NCBI GenBank assembly: GCA_965242745.1
Contig: CBDETG010000017.1
Location: 1-64,000, forward strand
Source of the DNA: JABAAI01 sp965242745
GTDB taxonomy: Bacteria > Spirochaetota > Leptospiria > Leptospirales > Leptonemataceae
Length of the DNA: 64,000 nucleotides
Reading direction: 5' to 3'
A program made the position numbers and the translations under genes. The first letter of the stretch is position 1; the number at the start of each line of letters is the position of its first letter. The notes under the pieces are model-generated. The model did no database searches, was not told the DNA's origin, and saw only the letters and a list, made by a program, of their open reading frames with translations. This document shows, piece by piece, positions 1 through 9,511 of the stretch.

Positions 1-3000
1 GTTCCTTCTTTACATAAATAAAAGCAGGAACGTAGCTTCTATATCCATAACAGGTCCACCAACAATTGTAATGAACATAACCTGGCGTAGTCTTTGCTTG
101 CCCTCTTCTGCAACTCCGGCTATAGAACCTGTAGCCGTGGTCGGGATGATTGGTATTACCTTTGCTGTTGAAACAACCCGCATCCTTCCAGCTTGTTTCT
201 ATTCGTTTCTTACAGCTACGGCCTGCTGTGAAACTACAACTAGCATCTTTTACAGACTTATTCGATGCACGGGAATCACAAGCCCAATCACACGTGCCAT
301 CTCCTATAGTCCCCGGACTACAAGTACGAGTATACTTCCTATATCCGGCATAATTGATGGGGGCACAACCCCTATCCTTCCACTGCCCTACTGTACGTGG
401 CACGCATGGCTGCGCACACCCACTACTACTAGTCTCAGTGCTCTTTACACCCCCCGTATAGCAAGTACGCGACTTCGAGCCACCGCTGCAGCTGCCATAG
501 CTCCCGCATTTTGTACAAGATCGCCTGCTGGTGATGCCCGGGGTCGTGCAGTTTTGCCAACCCGAAGAGCTGCAACTACCCCATGAGCTGCATGTCTGCG
601 CACACCCACTCCTACTAGTCTGAGTGCTCTTTACACCCCCCGTATAACAAGTACGCGACTTCGAGCCACCGCTGCAGCTGCCATAGCTCCCGCATTTTGT
701 ACAAGATCGCCTGCTGGTGATGCCCGGGGTCGTGCAGTTTTGCCAACCCGAAGACGTGCAACTACCCCATGAGCTGCAACTCTGCGGCGGGCTTGGATTC
801 ACTGGCGGATTTGGATTCACCGGCGGATTCGTAGTACAACTGCTATCCGTCCTACATTCCCGCGTCGTTGCCCCGACGCAGCTCCACTCACAGCTCTTAT
901 CGCCAGGATTGCCAGGCGTGCAGGTCCGCGTCCATCGCCTCTGGCCGCTTGAACAACAAGAATTGCTCCGTGAATAAGAAGTAAAGCTCCGCGGCACACA
1001 TGCCCCAAGAGTCACCTTTTTGCAAGAACTATGAGCCACTGTCTGCGACTCCGTAATGCCAGAGCAGGACCACGTGCAGCTGTCGTTGCCTCGCTGCCCA
1101 GACGTGCAGGTCCGTGTCTGCCTCATGTATCCCGAATTCGGGGCAGTACAGCCAGCATTTGCCCACTCTGTGAGCGTCCGCGCCTTGCAGGCCACGCAGC
1201 TAACATCAATCCTCCATTTCTTCACAGCCACGCCAAGACAGCTCCAGTCGCAGCTGCCATCGCCTTCGGTGCCGTCCGTGCAGGTGCGGGTCTGGCCCAT
1301 CTTCGTCTTCTCGCAGACGCCGTCCTGCCAGTCCTTCAGATCACGGGCCGTGCAGGCGCCGCCGCCTGCGATGGTGGCGCCAAGGCGCTGGCCCGGTATC
1401 AGCGTGCCGCAGACAGGCAGCTCGTCGCTGTTGCCCTCAGCCCCGCACCACTTCGGCGCATTTGCGGCCGTAGACGGATTCTGCACGTACAGCACGCCCG
1501 GCAGCGCCGCAAAAGACCATTTCGTGTCGCTCCAGCCCGTGCCTGCGGCCGTCAGCGCCTTCAGCTCCGCCGTCGTCTTGCCATAAACCTTGTTTTCCAC
1601 CAGCGCATGCGTATTGGCCCTGCCTCCAACCAAACGCTTATTACTTACAGATGTGTTTACGCCACTCTGACTGTGCTCGGCATCCAGGTTTACGTAGCTT
1701 GCGCTGATGCTTGCGCCCGTATTTGCTATCCAGCCCACGAGCCCGCCGAGCTTCTGCCAGCTGCTAAGGAGGGACAGGGAGCCCGTCGCATAGCTATTGT
1801 TAATACTGCCACTGTTAAAATCACCCACGAGCCCGCCCACGCCCCGCTGAATCTTGTCCCATGACGAGCTCACTGCGCCCATCGCATAGCTATCATGGAT
1901 AGAGCCGCCGCCCATCGTGCCCGCAAGCCCGCCCGCACGCTCAGCCGAGCTGACCTGTCCCGCCGCATAGCTGTTCCTGACAGTCACGCCCAGCATATTG
2001 CCCACAAGCCCCCCCGTGCTGTTTGCGCCCGTGACTGCGCCCTGCGCAAAGCTGTTTGCAATCGTATTCGTGCCAGCCGTAGCGCCCACCAGCCCGCCAG
2101 CATAGCGCTTGGCGCTCACCGTGCCCAGCGCATAGCTGTTCAGAATCCTGCCTCCGCCCTGCATCTTGCCCACGAGCCCGCCGACCTCGCCGCTGGCGCC
2201 AGCGCTGGCCACCGAGCCCGTCATGTAGCTATTGCTGATGCTGCCACCCACCATAAAGCCTGCAATCGCGCCCGTATTGAAATTGCCCGTACCATCCGCG
2301 CTGATATTCACGCCTTCCACAGCGAGATTCTTGATATGCGCGCCACTCACCCGCCCAAAGAGGCCGACAGCGGCGCCAGATCGGTTAATATGAAGGGACA
2401 GAATACGATAGCAGCCGCCGTCAAAGCCGCCCTCGAAGGTCTCAGAGCTCGTGGCGGCGATGGGCAGCCAGCCCTTGCCACTGTCTTCCGTCTTGCTTGC
2501 GCTTGCGTCTATGTCGGCCGTCAGCTTGTAGTGCGCACGGAGGTAGGCCGTGCCGCCGTTGCCCCGCATCTTCTCAGCGTAGGATTTCAGCGCGTCATAA
2601 TCGCCAATGCGATAGGGGTCGTCCGCCGTGCCTGTGCCCGTGCCAGAGCCCGTGTCTGCGCTGCAGCTTGCCAAAAAACCTATGGGCGATGGGTCGACAC
2701 CGCTGCTGCAGCCCGCATCCGTCACCAGCCGCGTTTTTGCAAGCGTGCTGCAATCCCAGTTGCAGCTGCCGTCGCCCTCGGTGCCATCAGTGCAGCTGCG
2801 GGTCTCCTCCCGCTTGCCGCTCTTGCAGCTGCCCTTAGCCCATGCCGTCTCCGTGCGGGCTATGCAGGCCTCGCAGCTGGGGTCAGCCTCCAGCTTCGTC
2901 AGCGAAAACGTGCTGCAATCCCAGTCGCAGCTATCGTCGCCCTGCGTGCCGTCTGTGCATGTGCGGGTCCACTCCCGCCTGCCGCTCTTGCAGCTGCCCT

Positions 3001-5114
3001 TAGCCCAGGATGTCTCCAGCCGAGGCACGCAGGCAGCGCAGGCGCTGTCCGTCACCAGCTGCGTGAGCTCCAGCTTAGAGCAATCCCAGTCACAGCTGCC
3101 GTCAGCTTCGGTGCCATCGGTGCAGCTGCGGGTCTGCTCGCGCTTGCCGTTCTTGCAGCTGCCGTCTGCCCAGCCGCCGAGGCTTGCCTCCGTGCACTGG
3201 GGCACCGTCAGCGCAAGCACGCTGGAGCGTGTGCCAGAGCAATGCTGCGCATTGCTTGTATCTAAGACACAACTCTGCGCACGGTATTTGTGTGACTCGC
3301 CCTTGGCCGTGCTCAGGTTCAGGGCGCAGATGACGGGATTGCTGGGATTGGAGGAAATGGCGCTTGCGCAGGAGCTGTCCGCCTGCCATGCGCCAGCCTC
3401 TTCTTTTTCTAAAACATACTTGCTCAAGGCCACGCCCGTGGGCAGCGTGGCGCCGAAGCTCAGCGTAAAGATGCCGCTGCTCTGGCTCGTGCTGCCGCTT
3501 GTCAGCGTAGGCGCTGGCAGCTTCTGCGCCGTGATGGACAGATTGGGGCCCCACTTGCCGCATATCTTTTTTGCAGCATCCTGCGCAGAGCCGCAGCTAC
3601 GTATGCAGTAGTTCAGATTCTTTGTGCGACTCAGGTTGGATCTAAAAAGCTTGCTGGTCGCCGTAGTCTGGATATCCACGCCAAGGCTGCAGGGCTCGTC
3701 CTCGCCGTCCTTGTATTCGTAGTATGTTGCGCCGCTGACGGCAGCCCATGTGAGCGTGTAGATTCCATCAAAAGAGTAGTGCTTCGGCGGCGTAGCGCTC
3801 GTTGCATACTCGCCTGCGCCGTTTGCAACGCTCAGGAGCGGGGCAGCAAGATCATATTCCACAGAAATGTAGCTGGAGGCGTAGCCACAGTTCTTGCCGC
3901 TGCTAGTGGGACAGGCCTGCACACTGTAATAGTAGCGATAGCCAGGAGCCACGCTCTGCGCAGATGCGGCAGCGCCCGCTGCGCTGAGCGCCAGGTGGCG
4001 ATCGGTGATGGAGGTCTTGCCTGTAGGCAGCGTGGCGGCGGGGCTCGTGCCCGCAAGGTCGCTGATGGCATACTGGACAACACGCAGCTTGTAGTAGAGG
4101 GAGCTCTCGGCATTCCAGCCCACGCTGTAGCTTGCGCCAAGCGCCGTGTGCGCATGGCCCGCAGCGCCGTTAAACTTGAGAACAGGGACGGGGAGCTCCA
4201 GCAGGCTGATGGTAGCAGCGCTGGTCCATGCGCTGCAGCCGAGATCATTGCTGGCAGCGGCGATGGGGCAGGCGCGCAGCCTGTAGCTGTAGTTTTGGCC
4301 AACTACCGCCACGCCCACAGCATAGCTCTGGGGCGAGCCTGTCAGACTTTCTTCTATTGTACTCCAGTTTTCGTCGCTATCGCAGGAGCCGGGGCAGCGG
4401 GCCAGCTCGTAGCGCTTTGCATACTCCACGCTTGCCCAGCTGATGTCGTAGTCCTGGCCTTCGAAGGCCTTGGTGCGAGAGAGCGCAAAGCTGGCGGGTT
4501 TGCTGAGGCTGCTGCGAAAGCGAAGCGTAAGCTGTGGGCTTGCAGAGCTGCAGTGGCCAGCGCCCGCCGCCTCAGCGCAGGCCTTGACCCTGTAGACGTA
4601 GCTCAGCGTGCCGCTGGCAGGCAGGCTCTTCGTGATGCTTTTGCTGAGCGTCGCCAGCGTGCTTTCAGACCAGTTTGCGCCATCATCAGAACTTTCTTCT
4701 ATTATATAGGACTTGGCGCCAGTCACAGCAGACCAGCTGAGCGCACCCGTTGCATTGTAGGATATGTGCTCGCTTGCGGATAGGACGTGATCGCTTGCGT
4801 CAGCTACGATGGCAAAGTTTGCGGGGACGGCAGGCGCCTCCACAGTCACCGTGTAGGGCTCGGACCATGCGCCGCAGCTGGAGTCAAGGTCTTCTTTGCT
4901 GTTGCTCTCCTCCAGCACCGTGCGCGAGCAGGAGCGGAGCCTGTAGGTGTAGCTTCCCGCATCCTTTGCAAATGCGCGACCTGTGATTGGATAGCGCAGC
5001 TCCTTGCTGTCATATTCGCCTGCAGCTGAGTCGCCCGCCTTTTCTTCAAGCTGGTAGCGCACAGCGCCATCCACCTCGCCCCAGAGCATCCAATATTTGC
5101 CATCGTAGGACTTG
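1..5114 (-). CDS. Large mosaic surface lipoprotein, C-terminal segment (part 3, runs off window)
   Basis: One uninterrupted minus frame of about 1700 codons continues from the frameshift at 5117 to the left edge. In order: further fn3-like modules (to about 3300); three cysteine-rich modules of about 40 residues of the type W-KGSCKSGKREETRSCTDG ending CDWDCS (about 3200-2720), resembling thrombospondin type-1 repeats; a GLUG-like region (about 2620-1600) with repeats such as GGLVGKMQGGGRILNSYALG; then more Cys-rich modules, a PPVNPNPPVNPSPP linker (about 800-840) and near-identical tandem Trp/Cys modules (CSSWGSCSSSGWQNC, CGSYGSCSGGSKSRTCY; about 440-790). The frame was checked at several Trp/Cys landmarks and stays in phase. 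Extracellular, disulfide-rich and probably adhesive; the C-terminus is outside the window. Confidence 0.72.
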
Positions 5115-6938
5115 TTAGCCGTATTGCGCGCTCTGGCTGTGCGTCAGCGTAGAGGAGGTGGGCAGATGGATGCTGAGCGCAGCGCTGCTGCTCCATGCGC
5201 TGCAGCCAAGGTCCTGCTCTGGCATCGCAAAGGGGCAGGCGCGCAGCCTGTAGGCGTAGTTTTTGCCTGAATCGCTGTTCTCAGAGGCCATGCTCTTGGG
5301 CGAGCCTGTCAGGCTTTCTTCTATTGTATTCCAGTTTTCGTCGCTATCGCAGGAGACCTCGCAGCGGGCCAGCTCGTAGCGCTGCGTGTCCGTCACGCTT
5401 GCCCAGCTGATGTCGTAGGGCTGGCCTACGAAAAGGCTCTTTGTGGAAAGCGCAAAGCCGGCGGGCTGGCTGAGGCTACTGCGAAAGTGGAGCTTGAGCA
5501 GATCGGCATCAGCCGTAGGCGAGCTGCAGGGACCACCGCCGCCAGCGAGCGTGCAGGCCTTAATTCTGTAAATATAGCTGTCGGCGCCGCTGGCAGGCAG
5601 GCTCCTCGTGATGCTGGCGCTGAGCGCAGGCGCATCCACACCCGCAGCTTTGGACCAGTTTGCGCCATCATCGGAACTTTCTTCTATTATATAAGACTTG
5701 GCGCCCGTGACCGCAGACCAGCTAAAGCCCGCCGCATCGTTGTAGGAGGTGCGCTCTTTCTCGGACTGGGAGACGTCGCTGGGATCAAGGCTGATGGCAA
5801 AGCCCTTCGGCACGGGCAGGGCCTCCACCGTCACGCTGTAAGAAGCCGACCATGCGCCACAGCTGGCATCGCTAGGATCGGCTGGCGCCGTCTGCGAGCA
5901 GGCACGGACCATGTAGGCGTAGGCGCCCAGCTTGTTGTTCGTCAAGCCGGCCTTGGGGTATCTGGGCGTGTCGAGCTCGTGCTGTGTGGCGCTGCCTGCC
6001 TTTTCTTCAAACTGGTAGCGGGCGGCGCCATCCACATTCTGCCAGCTCAGGAAATACTTGCCGTCGTAGGATTTGTCGCCGTGTTGCCCGCTCTGGCTGT
6101 GCGTGAGCACGGGCACGCCGAGGGGCTTGTAGGCGATGCTCACATCGGGGCTCCACTCGCTGCAGACAAGCGCAGCCTCACTGCCAGGACAGGCCTGGAT
6201 TTTGTATGTGCAGGTCCTGTCATTTTGGCCGTATTCTGGCATCACGTCCATGCTCTGCTTTTCAAGCGCATCCTGCGCCTGCGGGGCAAGGCGTGCGCAG
6301 CCTGCGCCGCTTGCGCTGCCATCAAACCTGTATTCTACAGCGCCCGTGACACGCCCCCAGCTGAGCCTGTAGGGCTGGCCAAAATAGCGCTGGCTGAAGT
6401 TCGTAGCAAAGGCGGCGGGCGTGGCAAGCCGCTGGACGGTGATGTCGTAGCTGACAGGCTCGCTGCAGATGGGGGCCTCCCCCTCCTCGGGATGATCGAG
6501 GCAGAGCTGCAATTCATAGGAAAAAGTCTGGGGCTCGGCGGTGGGTGTGACGGGGTCGGGAGAATACGCAAGGCCGCTTAGGCGCTGAGTCTGGTTTAGC
6601 ACGTAGTAGGTGTCTTTGGGCGCGCCTTCGGGGGCTTCCCAGACCAGACGATAGATGCCATCGTAGGAGGTGGTGGGGTCGGGCTCATCGCTCTGGAAGG
6701 CGGCGGGCGGGGGCGGGGGGATGCTAAGCACGCTGAGGCTCAGGACAGCGCCGCTCCATGTGCTGCAGCGGGCATCGTCGCCTGCGGGACAGAAGCGCAG
6801 ACTGTAGGAGTAGTCGCCATCCTGCTTGCTAGTAAAGGCGTGGCGCTCGCCTGAGACGGCGGGCACGGTGGACCACGGGCTCCAGCTCTCACCAGCAGTC
6901 ACCGCTGATGCGCTCCTGCAGCTCGTAGGCGGCGACAT
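5115..6938 (-). CDS. Large mosaic surface lipoprotein, middle segment (part 2, frameshifted both ends)
   Basis: Continuation of the same protein in another frame; genuine coding begins near 6897, so the nominal start at 6938 is an artefact. It holds several repeated fn3-like modules of about 90-100 residues, each with a core like YNDAAGFSWSAVTGAKSYII, an EESSDDG-NW turn and a YxYRIKAC strand, linked by Pro-rich boundaries. Repeated phrases (THSQSGQHGDKSYDGKYFL, CSAWSSSAALSIHLP) show internal duplication. The frame stops at TAA after SQSAQYG; comparison with the parallel repeat SQSGQHGDKSYDG shows one additional base at about 5117, after which the next frame reads NKSYDGKYWMLWG. Composition is visibly G+C-richer than the housekeeping genes. 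Role inferred to be cell-surface, not enzymatic. Confidence 0.72.
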   Translation of the reverse strand: MSPPTSCRSASAVTAGESWSPWSTVPAVSGERHAFTSKQDGDYSYSLRFCPAGDDARCSTWSGAVLSLSVLSIPPPPPAAFQSDEPDPTTSYDGIYRLVWEAPEGAPKDTYYVLNQTQRLSGLAYSPDPVTPTAEPQTFSYELQLCLDHPEEGEAPICSEPVSYDITVQRLATPAAFATNFSQRYFGQPYRLSWGRVTGAVEYRFDGSASGAGCARLAPQAQDALEKQSMDVMPEYGQNDRTCTYKIQACPGSEAALVCSEWSPDVSIAYKPLGVPVLTHSQSGQHGDKSYDGKYFLSWQNVDGAARYQFEEKAGSATQHELDTPRYPKAGLTNNKLGAYAYMVRACSQTAPADPSDASCGAWSASYSVTVEALPVPKGFAISLDPSDVSQSEKERTSYNDAAGFSWSAVTGAKSYIIEESSDDGANWSKAAGVDAPALSASITRSLPASGADSYIYRIKACTLAGGGGPCSSPTADADLLKLHFRSSLSQPAGFALSTKSLFVGQPYDISWASVTDTQRYELARCEVSCDSDENWNTIEESLTGSPKSMASENSDSGKNYAYRLRACPFAMPEQDLGCSAWSSSAALSIHLPTSSTLTHSQSAQYG

Positions 6939-7821
6939 GCTTTTGCAGCGGGGCAGGCGCAGACATGGCCAGCGTGTAGGCGTGATCGTAGGCTACGTGC
7001 TTGCCTTCCTGCTGCCACTCGGCAGAAGCCAGCGTCAAGTTTTCAGCGAGGGGCGCAGGCAGGTCAACGGCAACTTGGAAGGGCATGGACCACGGGCCAC
7101 AGGCGCTTTCTTTGGGCGTGCGCTCGCAGGTGCGCAGGAAATTCTGGTAGGTGTAGCCGTAGGGGTTGGTGTTGCGCTGGATTTGCAGTCCTTCTTCTAT
7201 GGTAGAAACTGAGTCATCTGCGCTGTCTTGGAGCTGGTAGAAAATGCGCTCTGCGTTGTCATCGACATCGGGCGAGTGCTCCCATGTGATTTTGTAATCG
7301 TTGGTCTTGAGCTCGGCGGCAGAGCTGAAGAGCTTTTGGCCATTGACTTGGACGCCGCTCAGCTCGGGCGGAGCATGGCCGAGCAGCATCTCGAGGGGCT
7401 CGCTGGCCAGGCCGCAGCCGTAGGCGCTGCAGGCGGTCACACGAAAATAATAGTAAAACTCGGTGGAGGCATCGTCCATGTCCATGGGCATGCTGGGGCC
7501 TCGGCTCTCGGCCATCGTGTCGTCGCCCTGCCATTGGACCTCTGCGCCCGTGAAGCCTGCAGTGCCCTTCTCGATTTTATACATTTGTATGTATTCATAA
7601 CCGCCGGGGGCTGGGTCCCATGCAAGGAAGAACTTTTTCGGGTTGGTGGGATGGGCGGGGTCCATTTCCCTTCGCAGGTTTTGGACGGCGAAGGGCATAC
7701 ATTCAAAGTCTGGGTTTGCAAACTGGTCACCGCCGCAGAGGCCGGGGTTGATGTAGCCGCACTGGGCGCTAAGCGAAAGAATACCCGCTAAGAAGAGACA
7801 AGAAACTAAGCTGTGTTTCAT
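6889..7821 (-). CDS. Large mosaic surface lipoprotein, N-terminal segment (frameshifted gene, part 1)
   Basis: First of three reading-frame segments of one large surface-protein gene that runs leftward off the window. The start at 7821 is chosen because an ideal AGGAGG lies 7 bases upstream (complement of 7829-7834) and the product opens with a signal peptide (MKHSLVSCLFLAGILSL) followed by SAQC, a loose spirochaete-type lipobox; a longer open frame reaching 8070 translates only repeat DNA. Mature residues form fibronectin-type-III-like modules (AWDPAPGGYEYIQMYKI, YYYFRVTACSAYGCG). The frame ends at TGA in ISGDCW*, while the adjoining frame continues the module as SWSPWSTVPAVSGE, so about one extra base lies near 6895. 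Function is unknown; an exposed lipoprotein or adhesin is inferred. Phase variation through the poly-C leader is possible. Confidence 0.75.
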   Translation of the reverse strand: MKHSLVSCLFLAGILSLSAQCGYINPGLCGGDQFANPDFECMPFAVQNLRREMDPAHPTNPKKFFLAWDPAPGGYEYIQMYKIEKGTAGFTGAEVQWQGDDTMAESRGPSMPMDMDDASTEFYYYFRVTACSAYGCGLASEPLEMLLGHAPPELSGVQVNGQKLFSSAAELKTNDYKITWEHSPDVDDNAERIFYQLQDSADDSVSTIEEGLQIQRNTNPYGYTYQNFLRTCERTPKESACGPWSMPFQVAVDLPAPLAENLTLASAEWQQEGKHVAYDHAYTLAMSAPAPLQKHVAAYELQERISGDCW

Positions 7822-7843
7822 GCGCCTGCCTCCTGAGCGAGTT

Positions 7844-7865
7844 GGGGGGGGGGGGGGGGGGGGGG
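7844..7865. repeat. Homopolymer run of 22 G (poly-C on the gene strand)
   Basis: Twenty-two consecutive G residues on the plus strand, that is poly-C in the leader of the minus-strand lipoprotein gene, 23-44 bases upstream of its ATG and just upstream of its AGGAGG site. Runs of this length slip readily during replication. Its position between the likely promoter region and the ribosome binding site would let length changes alter promoter spacing or leader structure, so transcriptional or translational phase variation is plausible. The exact length may also be uncertain in the assembly. Confidence 0.9.
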
Positions 7866-7914
7866 TAAAGAAGCGCTGCAAGGCTAAGCTACGTAGGAAG
7901 TGATGGCGGCGGGC

Positions 7915-7973
7915 CTTGTTGTAGTAAGCGAAGTCTGGGCGCCGCATTATGTCGTGTGGGCGCAGGTGCTCAG
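7915..7973 (-). repeat. Dispersed short repeat, copy 1
   Basis: Read on the minus strand this about 58-bp segment (CACCTGCGCCCACACGACAT onward, through ATAATGCGGCGCCCAGAC to TACTACAACAAG) matches 16882-16940 at roughly 80% by eye. It lies just upstream of the poly-C leader of the large lipoprotein gene. No coding function is evident. It belongs to a small family of intergenic elements seen beside large surface genes. Confidence 0.6.
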
Positions 7974-8021
7974 GAAAGCTGTGGGCTTTGCCCTGCGAGT
8001 CTGTGATGCCTCCTTTGAGTT

Positions 8022-8232
8022 GAGCTGTGGTTTTTTTGAGTATACTGTGGCAGAATGCTGCATTCTGCACTTCACAAGTCCTGACTTGCTCAGCATTTTT
8101 CTTCCTCCTAAATGTGATGCTTTGTCAAGCGAGTGCGCGATGCCTTGCCTGAGTCGAGCTGTGGTTTTTTTGAATTTGTTCTGCATTTTTCTTCCTCCTA
8201 AATGCGATTGCTTTGTTAAGCGAGTGTGATAT
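8022..8232. repeat. Two-copy intergenic repeat with a palindrome
   Basis: Two segments repeat: GAGCTGTGGTTTTTTTGA at 8022 and 8156, and a stretch around TTTTTCTTCCTCCTAAATG at 8091-8135 and 8180-8225. Between them, 8050-8068 is a perfect inverted repeat (GCAGAATG-CTG-CATTCTGC). A related GTGGCGGAATGCAGCATT string appears at 20280. No open frame here looks genuine. Confidence 0.6.
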
Positions 8233-8254
8233 GCTTTTGCAAAAACACCTGTGT

Positions 8255-8510
8255 TTTCGTCAGCATGATGTTTTATCAAAAGCTTATGGTATTTTAGCAC
8301 TAGGGTAAATATATGTCAAACTTTTTTAGAAAAAAATTTACTTTTTTTCACATATTTAGAAATGCTAAAACAGAGCAAGAGCTTTCGTCAGCATGATGTT
8401 TTATCAAAAGCTTATGGTATTTTAGCACTAGGGTAAATATATGTCAAACTTTTTTTAGAAAAAATTTACTTTTTCACATATTTAGAAATGCTAAAACAGA
8501 GCAAGAGTTT
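8255..8510. repeat. About 127-bp AT-rich direct repeat, copies A and B
   Basis: Two adjacent near-identical copies (about 8255-8382 and 8383-8510) share a CAGCATGATGTTTTATC start, AAAGCTTATGGTATTTTAGC, GCACTAGGGTAAATATATG and an AAATGCTAAAACAGAGCAAG end. Further copies occur at about 8921-9030 and, partially, 9131-9185, flanking the 18-bp arrays. No gene is seen; the unit may be part of a composite binding or structural locus. Confidence 0.8.
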
Positions 8511-8920
8511 TCGTCAACATGATGCTTTCGTCAACATGATGTTTGTATCAACATGATGCTTTTATCAACATGATGTTTTTATTAACATGATGTTTTTATT
8601 AACATGATGTTTTTATTAACATGATGTTTTTATTAACATGATGTTTTTATTAACATGATGTTTTTATTAACATGATGTCTTTATTAACATGATGTCTTTA
8701 TTAACATGATGTTTTTATCAACATGATGTTTTTATCAACATGATGTTTTTATTAACATGATGTTTTTATTAACATGATGTTTTTATCAACATGATGTCTT
8801 TATCAACATGATGCTTTATTAACATGATGCTTTTATTAACATGATGTCTTTATCAACATGATGCTTTATCAACATGATGCTTTTATCAACATGATGTCTT
8901 TTATCAACATGATGTTTTTA
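8511..8920. repeat. Tandem array of 24 about-18-bp units with an internal palindrome
   Basis: Twenty-four consecutive units of the form TTTTTAT(C/T)AACATGATG. The centre AACAT-G-ATGTT is an inverted repeat with a single-base axis in most units; some carry a C in the right arm. Spacing is mostly 18 bp (17-19). The short plus-strand open frame of 71 codons at 8858-9073 just translates the repeat and is not a gene. The arrangement resembles iterons or an operator/partition array more than a coding region. Confidence 0.88.
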
Positions 8921-9030
8921 TCAAAAGCTTATGGTATTGTAGCACTAGGGCAAATATATGTCAAACTTTTTTTAGAAAAAATTTACTTTTTCACATATTT
9001 AGAAATGCTAAAACAGAGCAAGAGTTTTCG

Positions 9031-9130
9031 TCAACATGATGCTTTCGTCAACATGATGTTTGTATCAACATGATGCTTTTATCAACATGATGTTTTTATC
9101 AACATGATGTCTTTATGAACATGATGTCTT
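9031..9130. repeat. Second array of the 18-bp palindromic unit (6 copies)
   Basis: Six more copies of the (C/G)AACATGATG unit follow the third copy of the 127-bp repeat and precede a partial fourth copy (9131-9185). Together with the first array this makes 30 units within about 620 bp of very AT-rich DNA. From 9190 to 9511 I see no further repeat and no convincing gene. Confidence 0.85.
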
Positions 9131-9511
9131 TATCAAAAGCTTATGATATTGTAGCACTAGGGTAAATATATGTCAAACTTTTTTTTACTGATAAATTTGA
9201 GGATCCCCTATGTATAATCATAGCATCTATCTTGTCTACTCGTGAGAACAAAAACTGTAATGCTTGCTTTTGTTTTACATTCCCTGCAGCGTGAATGTTC
9301 CTTGAGTCTTCTTTCCCTTCTTAATCTTAGGGCTAGAGTCCGATAATAAAAGGGCAGAGCTATGTGTATCTCCTGAGGGCAATAGACTAGGCTTAGCAAG
9401 CGATCTTGCGCATGATCCAAGGAGAAATGTTTCAGGGCTAGTGAAAGCCCTTATATCAGCACATGTAAGCATTGCTATTTCGACAGGGAGGCGCGGCTAT
9501 TTTGCGCTTGC

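Noticed and set aside
1031..3611. Long plus-strand open frames (277, 456 and 327 codons) opposite the large lipoprotein
   Set aside because: They are antisense to an in-phase minus frame with clear Cys/Trp modules and GLUG repeats; their composition (Ala/Arg/His-rich) is typical of shadows in G+C-rich DNA.
3779..8229. Plus-strand frames of 334, 364 and 187 codons over the fn3 region
   Set aside because: No ribosome sites or recognisable domains, and they lie opposite convincing fn3-like coding sequence.
8858..9073. A 71-codon plus-strand frame rich in NMM and QHDAF
   Set aside because: It merely translates the 18-bp repeat units.
8511..9130. The 18-bp array as a CRISPR
   Set aside because: There are no unique spacers; units are contiguous, short and AT-rich, and no cas gene is in the window.
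8511..9130. A definite chromosomal origin based on TTATCAACA resemblance to DnaA boxes
   Set aside because: Every unit differs from the consensus by at least one base and no dnaA, dnaN, rep or par gene is nearby; kept only as a hypothesis.
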